From Croceivirga radicis (GTDB lineage Bacteria > Bacteroidota > Bacteroidia > Flavobacteriales > Flavobacteriaceae): a stretch of DNA of 64,000 nt. Positions 36,748 to 46,469 of this stretch are shown here, in pieces. Every line of letters starts with the position of its first letter. The first letter of the stretch is position 1. The translations under genes and the position numbers were made by a program. The stretch is from contig NZ_MTBC01000001.1 of the NCBI RefSeq assembly GCF_002072105.2, positions 558,001 to 622,000 on the forward strand. The letters are read 5' to 3'. Under the pieces are notes generated by a model. The model had not been told where the DNA came from. It saw nothing but the letters and a program-made list of their open reading frames with translations, and made no database searches.

Positions 36748-39639
36748 ATGACCACACTATTAAAAAACTATTATGTAACGCTTGTAATGCTCTTTTTTGT
36801 TGCCTGGGGTATGGCCCAAACGGGTAATATCAAAGGGGTAATTACAGATGAAAACGGAATCTATGTACCAGGGGCTTCCGTATTTTTAGAAGGCACCCAA
36901 AAAGGTGCAATTTCTGACTTTGATGGAAAATTTACCCTGGTAAACGTTACACCTGCTACTTATACCTTAAAAGTTTCCTTTTTGGGATATAATGACGCTT
37001 CTAAGGAAGTGGTAGTTACGGCAGAAGAAACAACTATAATAAATCTCTCGCTAAATCCTAAAAACATGGAATTAGATGAGGTGCAGGTAACGGCATATGG
37101 GCTAGGCGGAACTGCCAAAGCACTAAATGCCCAAAAGAACAATTTAAATATTACCAATGTGGTTTCTACAGACCAAATTGGTAAGTTTCCAGATGCCAAT
37201 ATTGGAGATGCCGTTAAACGTATTCCTGGTATAACCATGCAGGTAGACCAAGGGGAGGCAAGAAATATTATTGTACGTGGTTTATCACCACAATTAAACT
37301 CAGTTACTTTAAATGGTAGCCGTATACCTTCTGCTGAGGGTGATAACCGTAACGTACAGATGGATTTGATTCCTTCAGACATGATACAGACTATAGAGGT
37401 AAACAAGGCCGTTACACCAGATATGGATGCAGATGCCATGGGTGGTTCTGTTAACTTGATTACTAGAACAGCTCCTCAAGGTTTTAGGTTGTCTGCAACG
37501 GCTGGTTCTGGTGTAAACTTTATTACGGACAAACCCATATGGAATGGTTCTGTTTTGGTGGGTGATCGTAGCCAAGATGGTAAGTTTGGTTGGATGGTTT
37601 CTGCTACTATCAATGACAATGATTTTGGTTCTGATAATATAGAGGCAGAGTGGACAGATGAATTTGAGTACAACACCGGCGTACAAGATGTAGAAGGAGA
37701 AGATATTCTAGAAGAAGTAGCGGTAGATCCTTATCCTAATGTTTTTGAAAATAGAACTTATTTGGTGCAACGTGTACGTAGAAGTTTTGCCGCAAATTTG
37801 GATTATCAAATAAATGCGAACAATAACATCTATTTAAAGTCTATGTATAATTGGCGAGATGATAGAGAGAACCGTTTTCGTTTAGAACACGAGATTTTGG
37901 ATGGCGAAGATATTGGTTCAGATGACTTTACTATTACTAATGGTTATCCTACACGTTTTCCGGTTGAGGTAAAAAGGCAATCTAAAGGTGGTGTAAACAA
38001 TAGCCGAAATAAAAACAGAAGATTGGAAGACCAGCGTATGCAAAATTACAGCTTGGGTGGCGATCATTTATTTGGAAGTTTAAAAGTGGATTGGATGGCT
38101 TCTTACGCCAAAGCTTCAGAAGAGCGTTTAGACGAGCGTTATGCAGAATTTGAATCTGAGTATATTATTAGCAATGGTACAGATTCTGAGTTTCCAGTAT
38201 TTACGCCTATAGATGCTGCTGATACTGCCCCTGCTAATTTTGACTATGGAGAAATTAGCAACGAAAATCAATATACGGAAGAAGAGGATGTTAACTTCTT
38301 TGTGAATTTTGAACTACCGGCAGATTTCTTTGGTAAGGGTGATGGTAATGTAAAATTTGGGGCTAGAGGAAGATTTAAATCAAAAAATAGAGATAATAAC
38401 TATTTTGAATACGATTTTGAAGATGATTTTCCTACCCTAGATGTGGTACCAACCAGAGATATTACCGACCCAGATTTCTTAGCTGGTAGCCAATACGCGG
38501 CTGGGATGTTTGCAACAGAAGAATGGTTGGGGAATTTAAATTTAGATCCCACACAAGGTGAAGATAAGCCTGAAGAATATGCACCGGGTAATTTTGATGT
38601 TAACGAAGATGTATTTGCTGCCTATGTCATGGTTAATCAAAAATTAGCGGACAATTTTAGTATTCTGGCAGGTTTGCGTTTAGAAAATACGAAGTTAGAA
38701 TCTAAGGGTAATCGTGTAAATTATATTGAGGAAGATGAAGATGCCGGAATAGAAGAAGCTATAGAAATAGAGGCAGTAGCAGAAAATAATACGTACACCA
38801 ACATTTTACCGGGTATCCATCTTAAATATGACGTTTCTCGTAGTACTGTATTACGTTTTGCATGGACCAATACCTTGGCAAGGCCAAACTATGTAGATTT
38901 AATACCCCGTGCAGAATACGTAAACGAGGATGATGAAATATATTTAGGCAACCCAGATTTAAATCCTACTAAGTCAATGAATTTTGATTTAATGGCAGAG
39001 CATTACTTTCAAAGTGTAGGTATTTTGTCTGGCGGTTTGTTCTATAAGAAGATAAATGATTTTATCTACACCTACCAAACAGAAACCACTACAGATATTT
39101 ATGGACCGGGAACTGAGGGGTATGAAGTATACCAACCATTAAATGGTGATGATGCGTCCATTTTTGGGGCAGAAGTTTCCTTACAACGTCAATTGGATTT
39201 CTTGCCAGGTTTTTTAAGAAATATGAGCATCTATTTAAACTATACCTATTTAACTTCTAGCGCGGATGGTATAAGAAATGAGGACGGGGATGAAAGAGAT
39301 GATTTGGATTTGCCAAATACCGCACCAAACATGTTCAATGGCTCTTTGGGTTATTCAGATAAAAAATTTAGCGCACGTTTATCGGCAAACTTTTCAGATG
39401 CCTATATAGATGAAATTGGCGGTAATGCTTTTGAAGATAGGTATTATGACAAACAGTTTTTCCTAGATTTAAACGCTAGTTATGCTATAAACCAAAATCT
39501 TAGGGTTTATGCAGATTTAAATAACATTACAAATCAACCCTTACGCTATTATCAAGGTGTTAGTAACCGTACCATGCAAGCAGAATACTACAGCTTAAGA
39601 TGCACTTTTGGTATTAAGTATGATTTGTTCAAGAAATAA
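36748..39639 (+). CDS. TonB-dependent receptor of the phytase locus
   Basis: Outer-membrane TonB-dependent transporter, 963 residues. A signal peptide (to about residue 24, GMAQ) is followed by a carboxypeptidase-like domain (IKGVITDENGIYVPGASVFL), a plug (about 125-240, with DANIGDAVKRIPGITMQVDQ and ARNIIVRGL) and a barrel. The plug type (IPGI, PQLNSVTLNG) is that of receptors paired with secreted hydrolases rather than SusD. The phytase follows after a terminator-like hairpin. Import of inositol phosphates, or their iron or calcium complexes, is inferred from this pairing. Confidence 0.88.
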   Translation: MTTLLKNYYVTLVMLFFVAWGMAQTGNIKGVITDENGIYVPGASVFLEGTQKGAISDFDGKFTLVNVTPATYTLKVSFLGYNDASKEVVVTAEETTIINLSLNPKNMELDEVQVTAYGLGGTAKALNAQKNNLNITNVVSTDQIGKFPDANIGDAVKRIPGITMQVDQGEARNIIVRGLSPQLNSVTLNGSRIPSAEGDNRNVQMDLIPSDMIQTIEVNKAVTPDMDADAMGGSVNLITRTAPQGFRLSATAGSGVNFITDKPIWNGSVLVGDRSQDGKFGWMVSATINDNDFGSDNIEAEWTDEFEYNTGVQDVEGEDILEEVAVDPYPNVFENRTYLVQRVRRSFAANLDYQINANNNIYLKSMYNWRDDRENRFRLEHEILDGEDIGSDDFTITNGYPTRFPVEVKRQSKGGVNNSRNKNRRLEDQRMQNYSLGGDHLFGSLKVDWMASYAKASEERLDERYAEFESEYIISNGTDSEFPVFTPIDAADTAPANFDYGEISNENQYTEEEDVNFFVNFELPADFFGKGDGNVKFGARGRFKSKNRDNNYFEYDFEDDFPTLDVVPTRDITDPDFLAGSQYAAGMFATEEWLGNLNLDPTQGEDKPEEYAPGNFDVNEDVFAAYVMVNQKLADNFSILAGLRLENTKLESKGNRVNYIEEDEDAGIEEAIEIEAVAENNTYTNILPGIHLKYDVSRSTVLRFAWTNTLARPNYVDLIPRAEYVNEDDEIYLGNPDLNPTKSMNFDLMAEHYFQSVGILSGGLFYKKINDFIYTYQTETTTDIYGPGTEGYEVYQPLNGDDASIFGAEVSLQRQLDFLPGFLRNMSIYLNYTYLTSSADGIRNEDGDERDDLDLPNTAPNMFNGSLGYSDKKFSARLSANFSDAYIDEIGGNAFEDRYYDKQFFLDLNASYAINQNLRVYADLNNITNQPLRYYQGVSNRTMQAEYYSLRCTFGIKYDLFKK

Positions 39640-39667
39640 AAGAAGCACATAGGTAGTGTATATTTTT

Positions 39668-39704
39668 AAAACTGCCGTGCCATAAACGGGCGGCAGTTTT
39701 ATCA
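39668..39704 (+). terminator. Hairpin between receptor and phytase genes
   Basis: AAAACTGCCG/CGGCAGTTTT stem with a 13-base loop and only four T, 21 bases before the phytase ATG. It looks like a weak or partial terminator that would lower phytase expression relative to the receptor. Confidence 0.6.
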
Positions 39705-39720
39705 CAATTAAAAGAAAAAA

Positions 39721-40734
39721 ATGAAAAAAAGCATATTGGGCATGGTCATGATTATGACCGTATTGAGCTGCCAAAGAAAAAGTTCATTACCAGCTATTGC
39801 TCCAGATATTATTACCGAAAAAACAATTAACGATACAGACGATCCTGCAATTTGGGTTAACCCAGAAAACCCGGCCAACAGTATTGTATTTGGTACGGAC
39901 AAGAAAACAAACGGTGGGGTTTATGCGTTCGATTTAGCGGGCAAAATCATCAAAGAAAAATCAATAACGGGTATAAAAAGACCTAATAACGTAGACTTAG
40001 AATATGGTTTTAAGTTAACAGATTCTACCCAGACAGATATTATCATGTTCACGGAAAGAGAAAGGCAGCAAGTACGCTTGTTCAGCGTTCCAGATATGCG
40101 ACCTTTGGATAATGGTGGTTTTAAGGTCTTTGAAGATGCTACCGGGGTAGAGCATAATTTACCAATGGGTATTGCAATTTATAAATCGCCAAAAGATAGT
40201 ACGGTTTATGCTATTGTAGGGCGTAAATCGGGACCAAAAACTGATTATTTATATCAATATAAATTAGTCTCCTCAGGTGGTGAGGTAACTATGGAGTTGG
40301 TACGTAAGTTTGGGGCATTTAGTGGTCAAAAAGAAATAGAAGCCATTGCGGTAGATGATGAAAATGGATTGGTTTATTTTTCAGACGAAGGCGTGTGTAT
40401 ACGTAAATACTATGCTGAGCCAACTATGGGGAACAAAGAAATTTCTTGTTTTGGAGGTGAACGTTTTCTAGAAGATATTGAAGGTATTGCTATTGCGACA
40501 TACCCTAACGGAGAGGGATATATCATAGTTTCTAACCAACAACAAGGGGAATTTAATATATTCTCTAGAACGGATAATACTTTTGTTAAAGCCGTGAATT
40601 TAACAACCACGGAGACAGATGGTTGTGATGTGGTTACCGTACCCTTGAACAATACTTTTAAAAGTGGTCTGTTTGTGGCAATGAACGATGCTAAGGACTT
40701 TTATTTTTATGATTTGGACAGACTTTTAAAATAG
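39721..40734 (+). CDS. Beta-propeller phytase (3-phytase), lipoprotein
   Basis: Calcium-dependent hydrolase that releases phosphate from phytate. A lipoprotein signal peptide (lipobox near VLSCQRK, Cys about 17) precedes the six-bladed propeller. Typical phytase segments are present: DTDDPAIWVNPENPANSIV, TDKKTNGGVYAFDLAGK, IKRPNNVDLEYGF, and QKEIEAIAVDDENGLVYFSDE. Length 337 residues is normal. It follows the TonB receptor and is followed by a strong terminator. The lipobox suggests anchoring in the outer membrane, so the enzyme may work at the surface beside the receptor. Confidence 0.92.
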   Translation: MKKSILGMVMIMTVLSCQRKSSLPAIAPDIITEKTINDTDDPAIWVNPENPANSIVFGTDKKTNGGVYAFDLAGKIIKEKSITGIKRPNNVDLEYGFKLTDSTQTDIIMFTERERQQVRLFSVPDMRPLDNGGFKVFEDATGVEHNLPMGIAIYKSPKDSTVYAIVGRKSGPKTDYLYQYKLVSSGGEVTMELVRKFGAFSGQKEIEAIAVDDENGLVYFSDEGVCIRKYYAEPTMGNKEISCFGGERFLEDIEGIAIATYPNGEGYIIVSNQQQGEFNIFSRTDNTFVKAVNLTTTETDGCDVVTVPLNNTFKSGLFVAMNDAKDFYFYDLDRLLK

Positions 40735-40753
40735 ATGTTTGTTCAACGCTGAT

Positions 40754-40788
40754 AAAAGCCCCAAACAGTGCAAGTTTGGGGCTTTTAT
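40754..40788. terminator. Terminator between phytase and haloperoxidase genes
   Basis: Perfect 13+13 stem AAAAGCCCCAAAC/GTTTGGGGCTTTT with a 7-base loop, between convergent genes. Confidence 0.88.
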
Positions 40789-40819
40789 TTTAAAATAAAA
40801 ATAAGAGCTTAAAGAAAAT

Positions 40820-42754
40820 TTATATTCTGATGGTAGTGCCATCAAATTTGCAAAGTGTCATAGAAAAATTTTCCGTGTAAGTTAGTTTTTGTTCTTCAAG
40901 GATACCAATGGCAATTTGTTCGCCCATCAAAATAGATTCATAATAATCTGTAAAGTAGTGCACGCCTGCCCAATCTCTGCCTATTGCAATATTAGAAGCT
41001 AATTTGTTAAGTTCTCCTTCTACCGTTAGATGGGTAAGGTTACATTCATTATCTAAAACGGGAACTATGTCCAGTTTTTGTCCATTTTTAGTAGAAACAT
41101 ATGCTAGATTAGAAGCGCAATAATCTCCGTCTGGTTTTAACTTTTTAAGTAAGTCCTTGGTTTCTTGTTGTAAGTCTTCTAAATCTTCGGGTACAATACT
41201 TAAATGATGTTTATGATCAAAGAAGGCCTTTAAAATGGTGACACATGCCCCTGCAACTGTGGCATGACCTGCACCATATGCAGGATGCATGGGAGAGCCT
41301 TCACAAAAAGCCATTGGTAAAAGATAATTATTTGCACCATTCTTAGCTTCAACTTTATTTAATATACATTCAATGTTGTTAAACATTTTTTCTAGCTCAG
41401 GTGCGGTATGTTTTAAATTGTCCAATTTGTGAAGCCTTGCTGCTAAAACCTCTGGTCTACACCTTCTATGTACGTTATATTTTTGAAAGCGAACCGCTTT
41501 TAAAGCTCTCGTGGCAACTTCTGTTACTAAAGATAAAATATGTGGGCCTCCAAAATGAGCAAAACCCTGTTGGTGGTCTCTATTATCCGCTTCTTGAAAA
41601 GGAATACCAGGGTCAAATGGCACACCCTTTGCTAATAGCATTAAGCAGGCATTTAAATATGCTTCATAAAGAGCATCATGGTGTACGTAGGTTGCTAAAT
41701 CTCTTGGAGTATGTATAAATCTTTTTAGAGGACTGCTTAGATAATCTTCAAAACCTCTAAAATCAGCTCCATTTTGAGCATCGAGCCATTCATCCCAATC
41801 CGTTAAGAAATCTTTTCCCGGTTCTGCAATGGCAACGCGTTGATCTATTTCAATAGAACCATATTGAATAAAGCCTGCAGCTGGCGAATTTTGACCATGT
41901 AATCCTTTATTTCCTGCCAAAAGAAATTGAGAAATATATGGGCCAACATCGTCACCACAAGTTATACCTCTAAAAGCAGTTGCAGGGGTCTGTAAAAAAT
42001 CTCTCCTACGCTGTGCTTGCTGTTGGTTTAGCTTAAGGTTCACGGTAGGATCAAACCAAGCTAATGTATTAAGGCAATCTGTATATTCCTTAATTTGTTC
42101 TACATGGTTTTTTTGGGCATCTAAGGCATCTAAGGTAGTGTTGGTAGATATGTCTTCCTTAGATTTACCACTGCCTATGCCCATTACCCCAACTGTAAAG
42201 GCATTAAAAGGAACGTCTCTTAAAAGTGCTTGTGCATATACTTCGGCCATTTCGGCATCCAATTCTGCTGAACCCAATTCTGGATGGGGAGGCATGGTTA
42301 CGGCTTGTGCATCCGGGCCCTCTAAATCATAGGATAAACCAGCACTTTGACTTTCCCAAGCTCTTACGGATACCGCTTTACCGTTTTTTCCATTATTCGC
42401 CTTGTCCGATTTCCATTTGAATTCATGATTGCAGTAATGTTCTCCCAAACTGTTTTTTACATGGCCCAGCGGCGTATCTCTAAAATCTCTAAAGTCCCCA
42501 CTATCAATTCCCCGTATCAACAATTGAAAATGGTCTGGATTATCTACTAGCCCCGTGTCTTCGCAGTGCGGCAACCCTTTGGTAAAATTCATTAAATAAG
42601 AGGCTTTGTTTTCGTGTGGGTCCTTACTTTTAACCTTTTTTCTCCTAAACTTATGTTCGTCCCCATTGCTGTAATGGTATGGGTGAATTCTGTTTTTAGC
42701 TGTGCTTGAGGCTAAATTTCTTGCATTTGCAGCTCCTTCTCTACGTTTGCTCAT
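40820..42754 (-). CDS. Vanadium-dependent haloperoxidase, algal bromoperoxidase type
   Basis: Oxidises halides with hydrogen peroxide using vanadate; PAP2/acid-phosphatase-like fold. Vanadate-pocket residues can be aligned to algal enzymes: K425 and R433 (QKYNVHRRCRPE), G496 and H497 (HPAYGAGHA), R593 and H599 (AIGRDWAGVHYF). The Ser that precedes Gly-His in algal bromoperoxidases is Ala495 here. At 644 residues it is algal-type in size. The N-terminus is basic (SKRREGAANAR) and has no signal peptide, so it may be cytoplasmic or exported by an unseen route. Residue matching is by eye. Confidence 0.88.
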   Translation of the reverse strand: MSKRREGAANARNLASSTAKNRIHPYHYSNGDEHKFRRKKVKSKDPHENKASYLMNFTKGLPHCEDTGLVDNPDHFQLLIRGIDSGDFRDFRDTPLGHVKNSLGEHYCNHEFKWKSDKANNGKNGKAVSVRAWESQSAGLSYDLEGPDAQAVTMPPHPELGSAELDAEMAEVYAQALLRDVPFNAFTVGVMGIGSGKSKEDISTNTTLDALDAQKNHVEQIKEYTDCLNTLAWFDPTVNLKLNQQQAQRRRDFLQTPATAFRGITCGDDVGPYISQFLLAGNKGLHGQNSPAAGFIQYGSIEIDQRVAIAEPGKDFLTDWDEWLDAQNGADFRGFEDYLSSPLKRFIHTPRDLATYVHHDALYEAYLNACLMLLAKGVPFDPGIPFQEADNRDHQQGFAHFGGPHILSLVTEVATRALKAVRFQKYNVHRRCRPEVLAARLHKLDNLKHTAPELEKMFNNIECILNKVEAKNGANNYLLPMAFCEGSPMHPAYGAGHATVAGACVTILKAFFDHKHHLSIVPEDLEDLQQETKDLLKKLKPDGDYCASNLAYVSTKNGQKLDIVPVLDNECNLTHLTVEGELNKLASNIAIGRDWAGVHYFTDYYESILMGEQIAIGILEEQKLTYTENFSMTLCKFDGTTIRI

Positions 42755-42968
42755 AGTACTATAATTTTTAAAGTTAATAGGCGGCTTTATTAGCGGGGAA
42801 CTATGAGCGGAGGATTTTTAGGCAAAGTAAATTATAGATTGAAATCCAATACTTTTAAATTGTGTAGAGAGCTAATTATAATGTGTAACTAGTATATAAT
42901 CAGTGTGTTAATTCGTTTTTATTGTGGTCTTGTATGCGAAAAGTGCATGAAATTGTATAACCTATAGC

Positions 42969-44072
42969 TTACCACCGTTGGTTTCGAAACTTTTGGTCAA
43001 TGGCGTATTCTATATTCGCTTTTAAATATTCTTCTGGATTATAGTTAGGTAGTGGTAAAATAGATTCAAGTAGTTGTGTGTCCCATTTTTGAGGTTTTCC
43101 AGTCAAATACGGGGTAAGGTGAACGCCAATGGTTTCATAATAGAATTTTTCCAAAGTAGTTTCGAAACCTCCAACGCTATCTACAATTTCTTGTGTAAGT
43201 TGGTAATTTTTAAAATTAACCGCCTCTAGAATTTTTGATATTCCAGTAAGTATATGGGTGCCTATAGGATTTACTATATTGAGTTGTTCTACAGGTTGGT
43301 CTAGTACCTTACAAATTACTTTGGCGGCATAATCTGTTGGTATAATATTTAAGTTGCTATCATTACCAGCTTGTATACGTACGCTACCCTGTTCTGTTTT
43401 ATGCTGAAAAAATTTAGCGAACAAATAAAACACCATGTATTTGGAGATAAAAAAACGGGGTTTCTCCAAAGCGTTACCACCTAGAACACTAGGTCTCAAA
43501 ATTTGAATTTCAATGCCGCTTTCGCCACATTGTTGTGCCACATATTTTTCTGCGGCATGTTTAGAGGCTTCGTAGTAATTTCTATATTCCGCATTAGTAT
43601 TATTCAGGTAATCATTGCCAATAACCCCATCTTGTTTGCCAGCGGCAAAAGCAGTACTTATGTAGACAAACTTTTTTAAGTATGGTTTAAAGGCATTGAA
43701 TAGCTGTTTGGTAAAGCTAAGATTCTCTTCAAAAATCTGCGTTTCGTCTTTTGGGTTAACAGATAGATTAACAAAGCCCGCAGAATGCACCATGTAATAA
43801 CGTTGGTTCAAGTCTAGGTAGTATTCTGGCTGTAATGCCTCACTTGCTTCTATTATCCTTAATTTGTCTTGAATTGCTTGTAAATTCTGCGCTACAAATT
43901 TGGGAGCCATAGCGCTAGTAAGCATATTTTGTATTCTTTCAGCGGCATTAACAGACTTTTTATTCCGTACCAAAAGCCAAATACAATTAAGTTCGTTAAA
44001 CCGCTCTTCTAACAACCTAAATAATAGTTGCGAGCCTAAAGTTCCTGTTGCTCCAGTTAAAATAATATGCAT
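42969..44072 (-). CDS. Thioester-reductase-like SDR (male-sterility / NAD-binding_4 family)
   Basis: Probable NAD(P)H-dependent reductase of acyl thioesters, or a related epimerase. The Rossmann nucleotide site is TGATGTLGSQLL at about residues 6-17. The catalytic pair is YYEASK (Y-x3-K) after the VYISTAFAAG strand. HSAGFVNLSVNP and LRPSVLGG are typical of the thioester-reductase domain. Length is 367 residues and no carrier or adenylation domain is attached. It is alone between ahcY and the haloperoxidase, and nothing ties it to a carrier-protein pathway. Confidence 0.78.
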   Translation of the reverse strand: MHIILTGATGTLGSQLLFRLLEERFNELNCIWLLVRNKKSVNAAERIQNMLTSAMAPKFVAQNLQAIQDKLRIIEASEALQPEYYLDLNQRYYMVHSAGFVNLSVNPKDETQIFEENLSFTKQLFNAFKPYLKKFVYISTAFAAGKQDGVIGNDYLNNTNAEYRNYYEASKHAAEKYVAQQCGESGIEIQILRPSVLGGNALEKPRFFISKYMVFYLFAKFFQHKTEQGSVRIQAGNDSNLNIIPTDYAAKVICKVLDQPVEQLNIVNPIGTHILTGISKILEAVNFKNYQLTQEIVDSVGGFETTLEKFYYETIGVHLTPYLTGKPQKWDTQLLESILPLPNYNPEEYLKANIEYAIDQKFRNQRW

Positions 44073-44091
44073 ACCAAGCTATTGTTCACTT

Positions 44092-44122
44092 AAAAAACAA
44101 ACCCCTGCTTTTGCAAGGGTTT
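44092..44122 (-). terminator. Terminator of ahcY
   Basis: AAACCCCTGC/GCAAGGGTTT stem with one mismatch; on the minus strand it ends in a U run. It lies 25 bases after the ahcY stop codon. Confidence 0.7.
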
Positions 44123-44146
44123 ATAAAAGATTAACAAAGGTAAAAA

Positions 44147-45463
44147 TTAATACCTGTAATATTCTGGCTTAAAAGGACCTTCTACCGTTACGCCAATGTA
44201 GGCCGCTTGGTCTTCTTTTAAAGTAGTTAACTCTGCGCCCAATCTCGATAAGTGTAGTTCTGCAACTTTCTCATCTAAATGTTTTGGTAACATATAAACC
44301 TCATTATTGTAGTTTTCGCTATTTTTCCAAAGCTCTATTTGAGCTAAAGTTTGGTTAGTAAAACTATTACTCATTACAAAACTTGGGTGTCCTGTAGCAC
44401 ATCCAAGGTTTACCAATCTACCTTCTGCTAAAACAATAATGTCTTTACCGTTAACGGTGTATTTATCTACTTGTGGTTTAATTTCGTCCTTGGTACTGCC
44501 AAAGTTTTCATTTAACCATGCCATGTCTATTTCATTGTCAAAGTGGCCAATGTTACATACAATAGCCTTGTCTTTCATGGCCTCAAAATGTTCCCCACGT
44601 ACAATGTCCTTGTTACCTGTAGTGGTAATAACAATATCAGAATTACCAACAACGGTTTCTAATTTTTTTACTTCATAACCATCCATGCATGCTTGTAGTG
44701 CACAAATAGGATCTATCTCTGTTACGGTAACAATAGCTCCTGCACCACGAAAAGAAGCAGCGGTACCTTTACCTACATCACCATAACCACAAACGGTTAC
44801 GCGTTTACCGGCCAACATGGTATCTGTTGCTCTACGGATAGCATCCACTGCACTTTCTTTACATCCGTATTTATTATCAAACTTAGACTTGGTAACAGAA
44901 TCGTTTACGTTTATAGCGGGCATAGGTAAAGTTCCGTTTTTTACACGCTCGTACAAACGGTGTACTCCTGTAGTGGTTTCTTCTGATAAACCCTTTACAC
45001 CTGCAGCTAGTTCTGGGTATTTATCCAAGACCATGTTGGTAAGATCACCACCATCATCTAAAATCATATTTAAGGGCTGTCTATCCTCTCCAAAGAATAA
45101 GGTTTGTTCAATACACCAATCAAACTCCTCTTCGTTCATACCCTTCCAGGCATAAACCGGAATACCTGCAGCGGCTATGGCAGCAGCGGCGTGGTCTTGG
45201 GTAGAGAATATATTACAAGAACTCCAAGTAACATCTGCTCCAAGCGCTACTAAAGTTTCTATAAGTACAGCTGTTTGTATGGTCATGTGCAAACAACCAG
45301 CAATACGTGCGCCTTTCAAGGGTTGTTCTTCTTTATATTCTTCCCTTAAAGCCATTAAACCGGGCATCTCTGCTTCTGCTAATTCTATCTCTTTTCTACC
45401 CCAATCGGCAAGGGCAATATCCTTCACCTTAAAAGGAACGTAAGCAATTGTTTTTGTGCTCAT
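44147..45463 (-). CDS. ahcY: Adenosylhomocysteinase
   Basis: Hydrolyses S-adenosylhomocysteine to adenosine and homocysteine in the methyl cycle. The sequence is highly conserved: [35 protein letters not shown] (holding the catalytic Lys-Asp), the NAD-binding [19 protein letters not shown], and the C-terminal PFKPEYYRY. The 438-residue length is normal. Its promoter (-7 TACCTTTG) lies upstream on the minus strand, and the divergent phosphopantetheinyl transferase shares the intergenic space. Confidence 0.98.
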   Translation of the reverse strand: MSTKTIAYVPFKVKDIALADWGRKEIELAEAEMPGLMALREEYKEEQPLKGARIAGCLHMTIQTAVLIETLVALGADVTWSSCNIFSTQDHAAAAIAAAGIPVYAWKGMNEEEFDWCIEQTLFFGEDRQPLNMILDDGGDLTNMVLDKYPELAAGVKGLSEETTTGVHRLYERVKNGTLPMPAINVNDSVTKSKFDNKYGCKESAVDAIRRATDTMLAGKRVTVCGYGDVGKGTAASFRGAGAIVTVTEIDPICALQACMDGYEVKKLETVVGNSDIVITTTGNKDIVRGEHFEAMKDKAIVCNIGHFDNEIDMAWLNENFGSTKDEIKPQVDKYTVNGKDIIVLAEGRLVNLGCATGHPSFVMSNSFTNQTLAQIELWKNSENYNNEVYMLPKHLDEKVAELHLSRLGAELTTLKEDQAAYIGVTVEGPFKPEYYRY

Positions 45464-45499
45464 ACTATTTTTAATTTATTTTGATAGCAATTTTAGCCG

Positions 45500-45528
45500 C
45501 AAAGGTACAAATTACTTATCTTTTACAA
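45500..45528 (-). promoter_or_regulatory. Promoter of ahcY
   Basis: On the minus strand TTG (45528-45526), 18 bases, then TACCTTTG (45507-45500), a full match to TAnnTTTG. The leader would be about 30 bases. Confidence 0.6.
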
Positions 45529-46170
45529 GTGCCCGTTTATAAAACCATAACAGTATCGCCTACCACTAAAGTGTTGCTTTGGAAGGTAGAAGAACCCGAA
45601 GCAGTATTAGCCAAAGATGTATTGCTAACCCCACATTGCCAAAACCGCATGGATGGGATGAAATCTGAAAGCCACCGAAGGGCCTTTCTAAGTATTAGAC
45701 ATTTAATGGCTTTAGAGGGGTATGCAGATAGTGATTTATATTACGATGAAAATGGAAAACCCCATTTAAAGGATGGAAAGCATATTAGCATAACCCACTC
45801 TTATAATTTTACCGCAATAATATTAAGTGCTGCACATGAGGTGGGTATAGACATAGAAAAGCAACGCGATAAGATTATGAAAATAGCGTATAAATTTACG
45901 CCTATTGAAGAGTACCATACCTTGGCCAATGCCGAAGCCATTATTCGTAAACTAACCATTGTCTGGGGTGCCAAAGAATCGCTCTACAAAATCTACGCCC
46001 AACCGGGTCTTAGTTTTTTAAAACATATAGATGTACAAGACTTTGCCATGGATACTGGAAAAACAACTGCACAAATAGTTTATGGCGATAAAAAATCGGT
46101 TTACGAAATAGATTTTTTTGAATTTGAAGGTTTTACCTGTGTTTATGCCCAAGCCAACCTTGGTTGTTGA
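45529..46170 (+). CDS. 4'-phosphopantetheinyl transferase superfamily protein
   Basis: Transfers phosphopantetheine from CoA to a carrier protein. The family metal site is visible as EVGIDIEKQRDKIMKIAYKF (about residues 104-123) and the CoA-binding region as KLTIVWGAKESLYK. SITHSYNFTAIIL precedes them. GTG at 45529 is taken as start because VPVYKTITVSPTTKVLLWKVE matches the flavobacterial N-terminus; a TTG at 45481 would add 16 hydrophobic residues that overlap the ahcY promoter. The protein is then 213 residues. The carrier partner is not in the window. Confidence 0.85.
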   Translation: MPVYKTITVSPTTKVLLWKVEEPEAVLAKDVLLTPHCQNRMDGMKSESHRRAFLSIRHLMALEGYADSDLYYDENGKPHLKDGKHISITHSYNFTAIILSAAHEVGIDIEKQRDKIMKIAYKFTPIEEYHTLANAEAIIRKLTIVWGAKESLYKIYAQPGLSFLKHIDVQDFAMDTGKTTAQIVYGDKKSVYEIDFFEFEGFTCVYAQANLGC

Positions 46171-46208
46171 AGCATTTAACTGTAGATTTATAGCCCTAAA
46201 CCCAATAG

Positions 46209-46469
46209 ATGAAAATTTCTGTAGAACTAACCCTAACCCCACTGCATGATGATTTTGAACCCGTTATCATCAATTTTATAAAACAATTAAGGGCTTCTGG
46301 TTTAAAAACCATTGAAACTCCCTTAAGTACCCAAATTTATGGGGATTATGACAAGGTAATGGCTTTGTTAACAGTGGAAATTAAGGAAGCTATGGAACTT
46401 ATGGAACACGGTTTACTTTGGATGAAAATTGTTAAGTCAGATTTGAGCGATTATGAGCCAAATTTTTGA
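46209..46469 (+). CDS. MTH1187/YkoF-type thiamine-binding protein
   Basis: Small ferredoxin-fold protein, 86 residues. The pattern MKISVELTLTPLHDDFEPVI, LKTIETPLSTQIYGDYDKVM and ALLTVEIKEAM matches the thiamine-binding / YkoF-MTH1187 family, whose members bind thiamine or related pyrimidines. It overlaps the start of the PnuC gene by 17 bases, so it belongs to that operon and probably helps the transporter or senses its substrate. Binding is inferred from the family. Confidence 0.8.
   Translation: MKISVELTLTPLHDDFEPVIINFIKQLRASGLKTIETPLSTQIYGDYDKVMALLTVEIKEAMELMEHGLLWMKIVKSDLSDYEPNF

Noticed and set aside
42803-42892. 29-codon plus-strand frame upstream of the haloperoxidase gene
   Set aside because: No promoter, no terminator and no known pattern; chance occurrence is likely in AT-rich DNA.
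40820-44072. Haloperoxidase and thioester-reductase-like gene as a halogenated natural-product cluster
   Set aside because: No carrier, adenylation, terpene or other biosynthetic gene is adjacent, and 214 bases separate the two. The phosphopantetheinyl transferase is beyond ahcY on the other strand.
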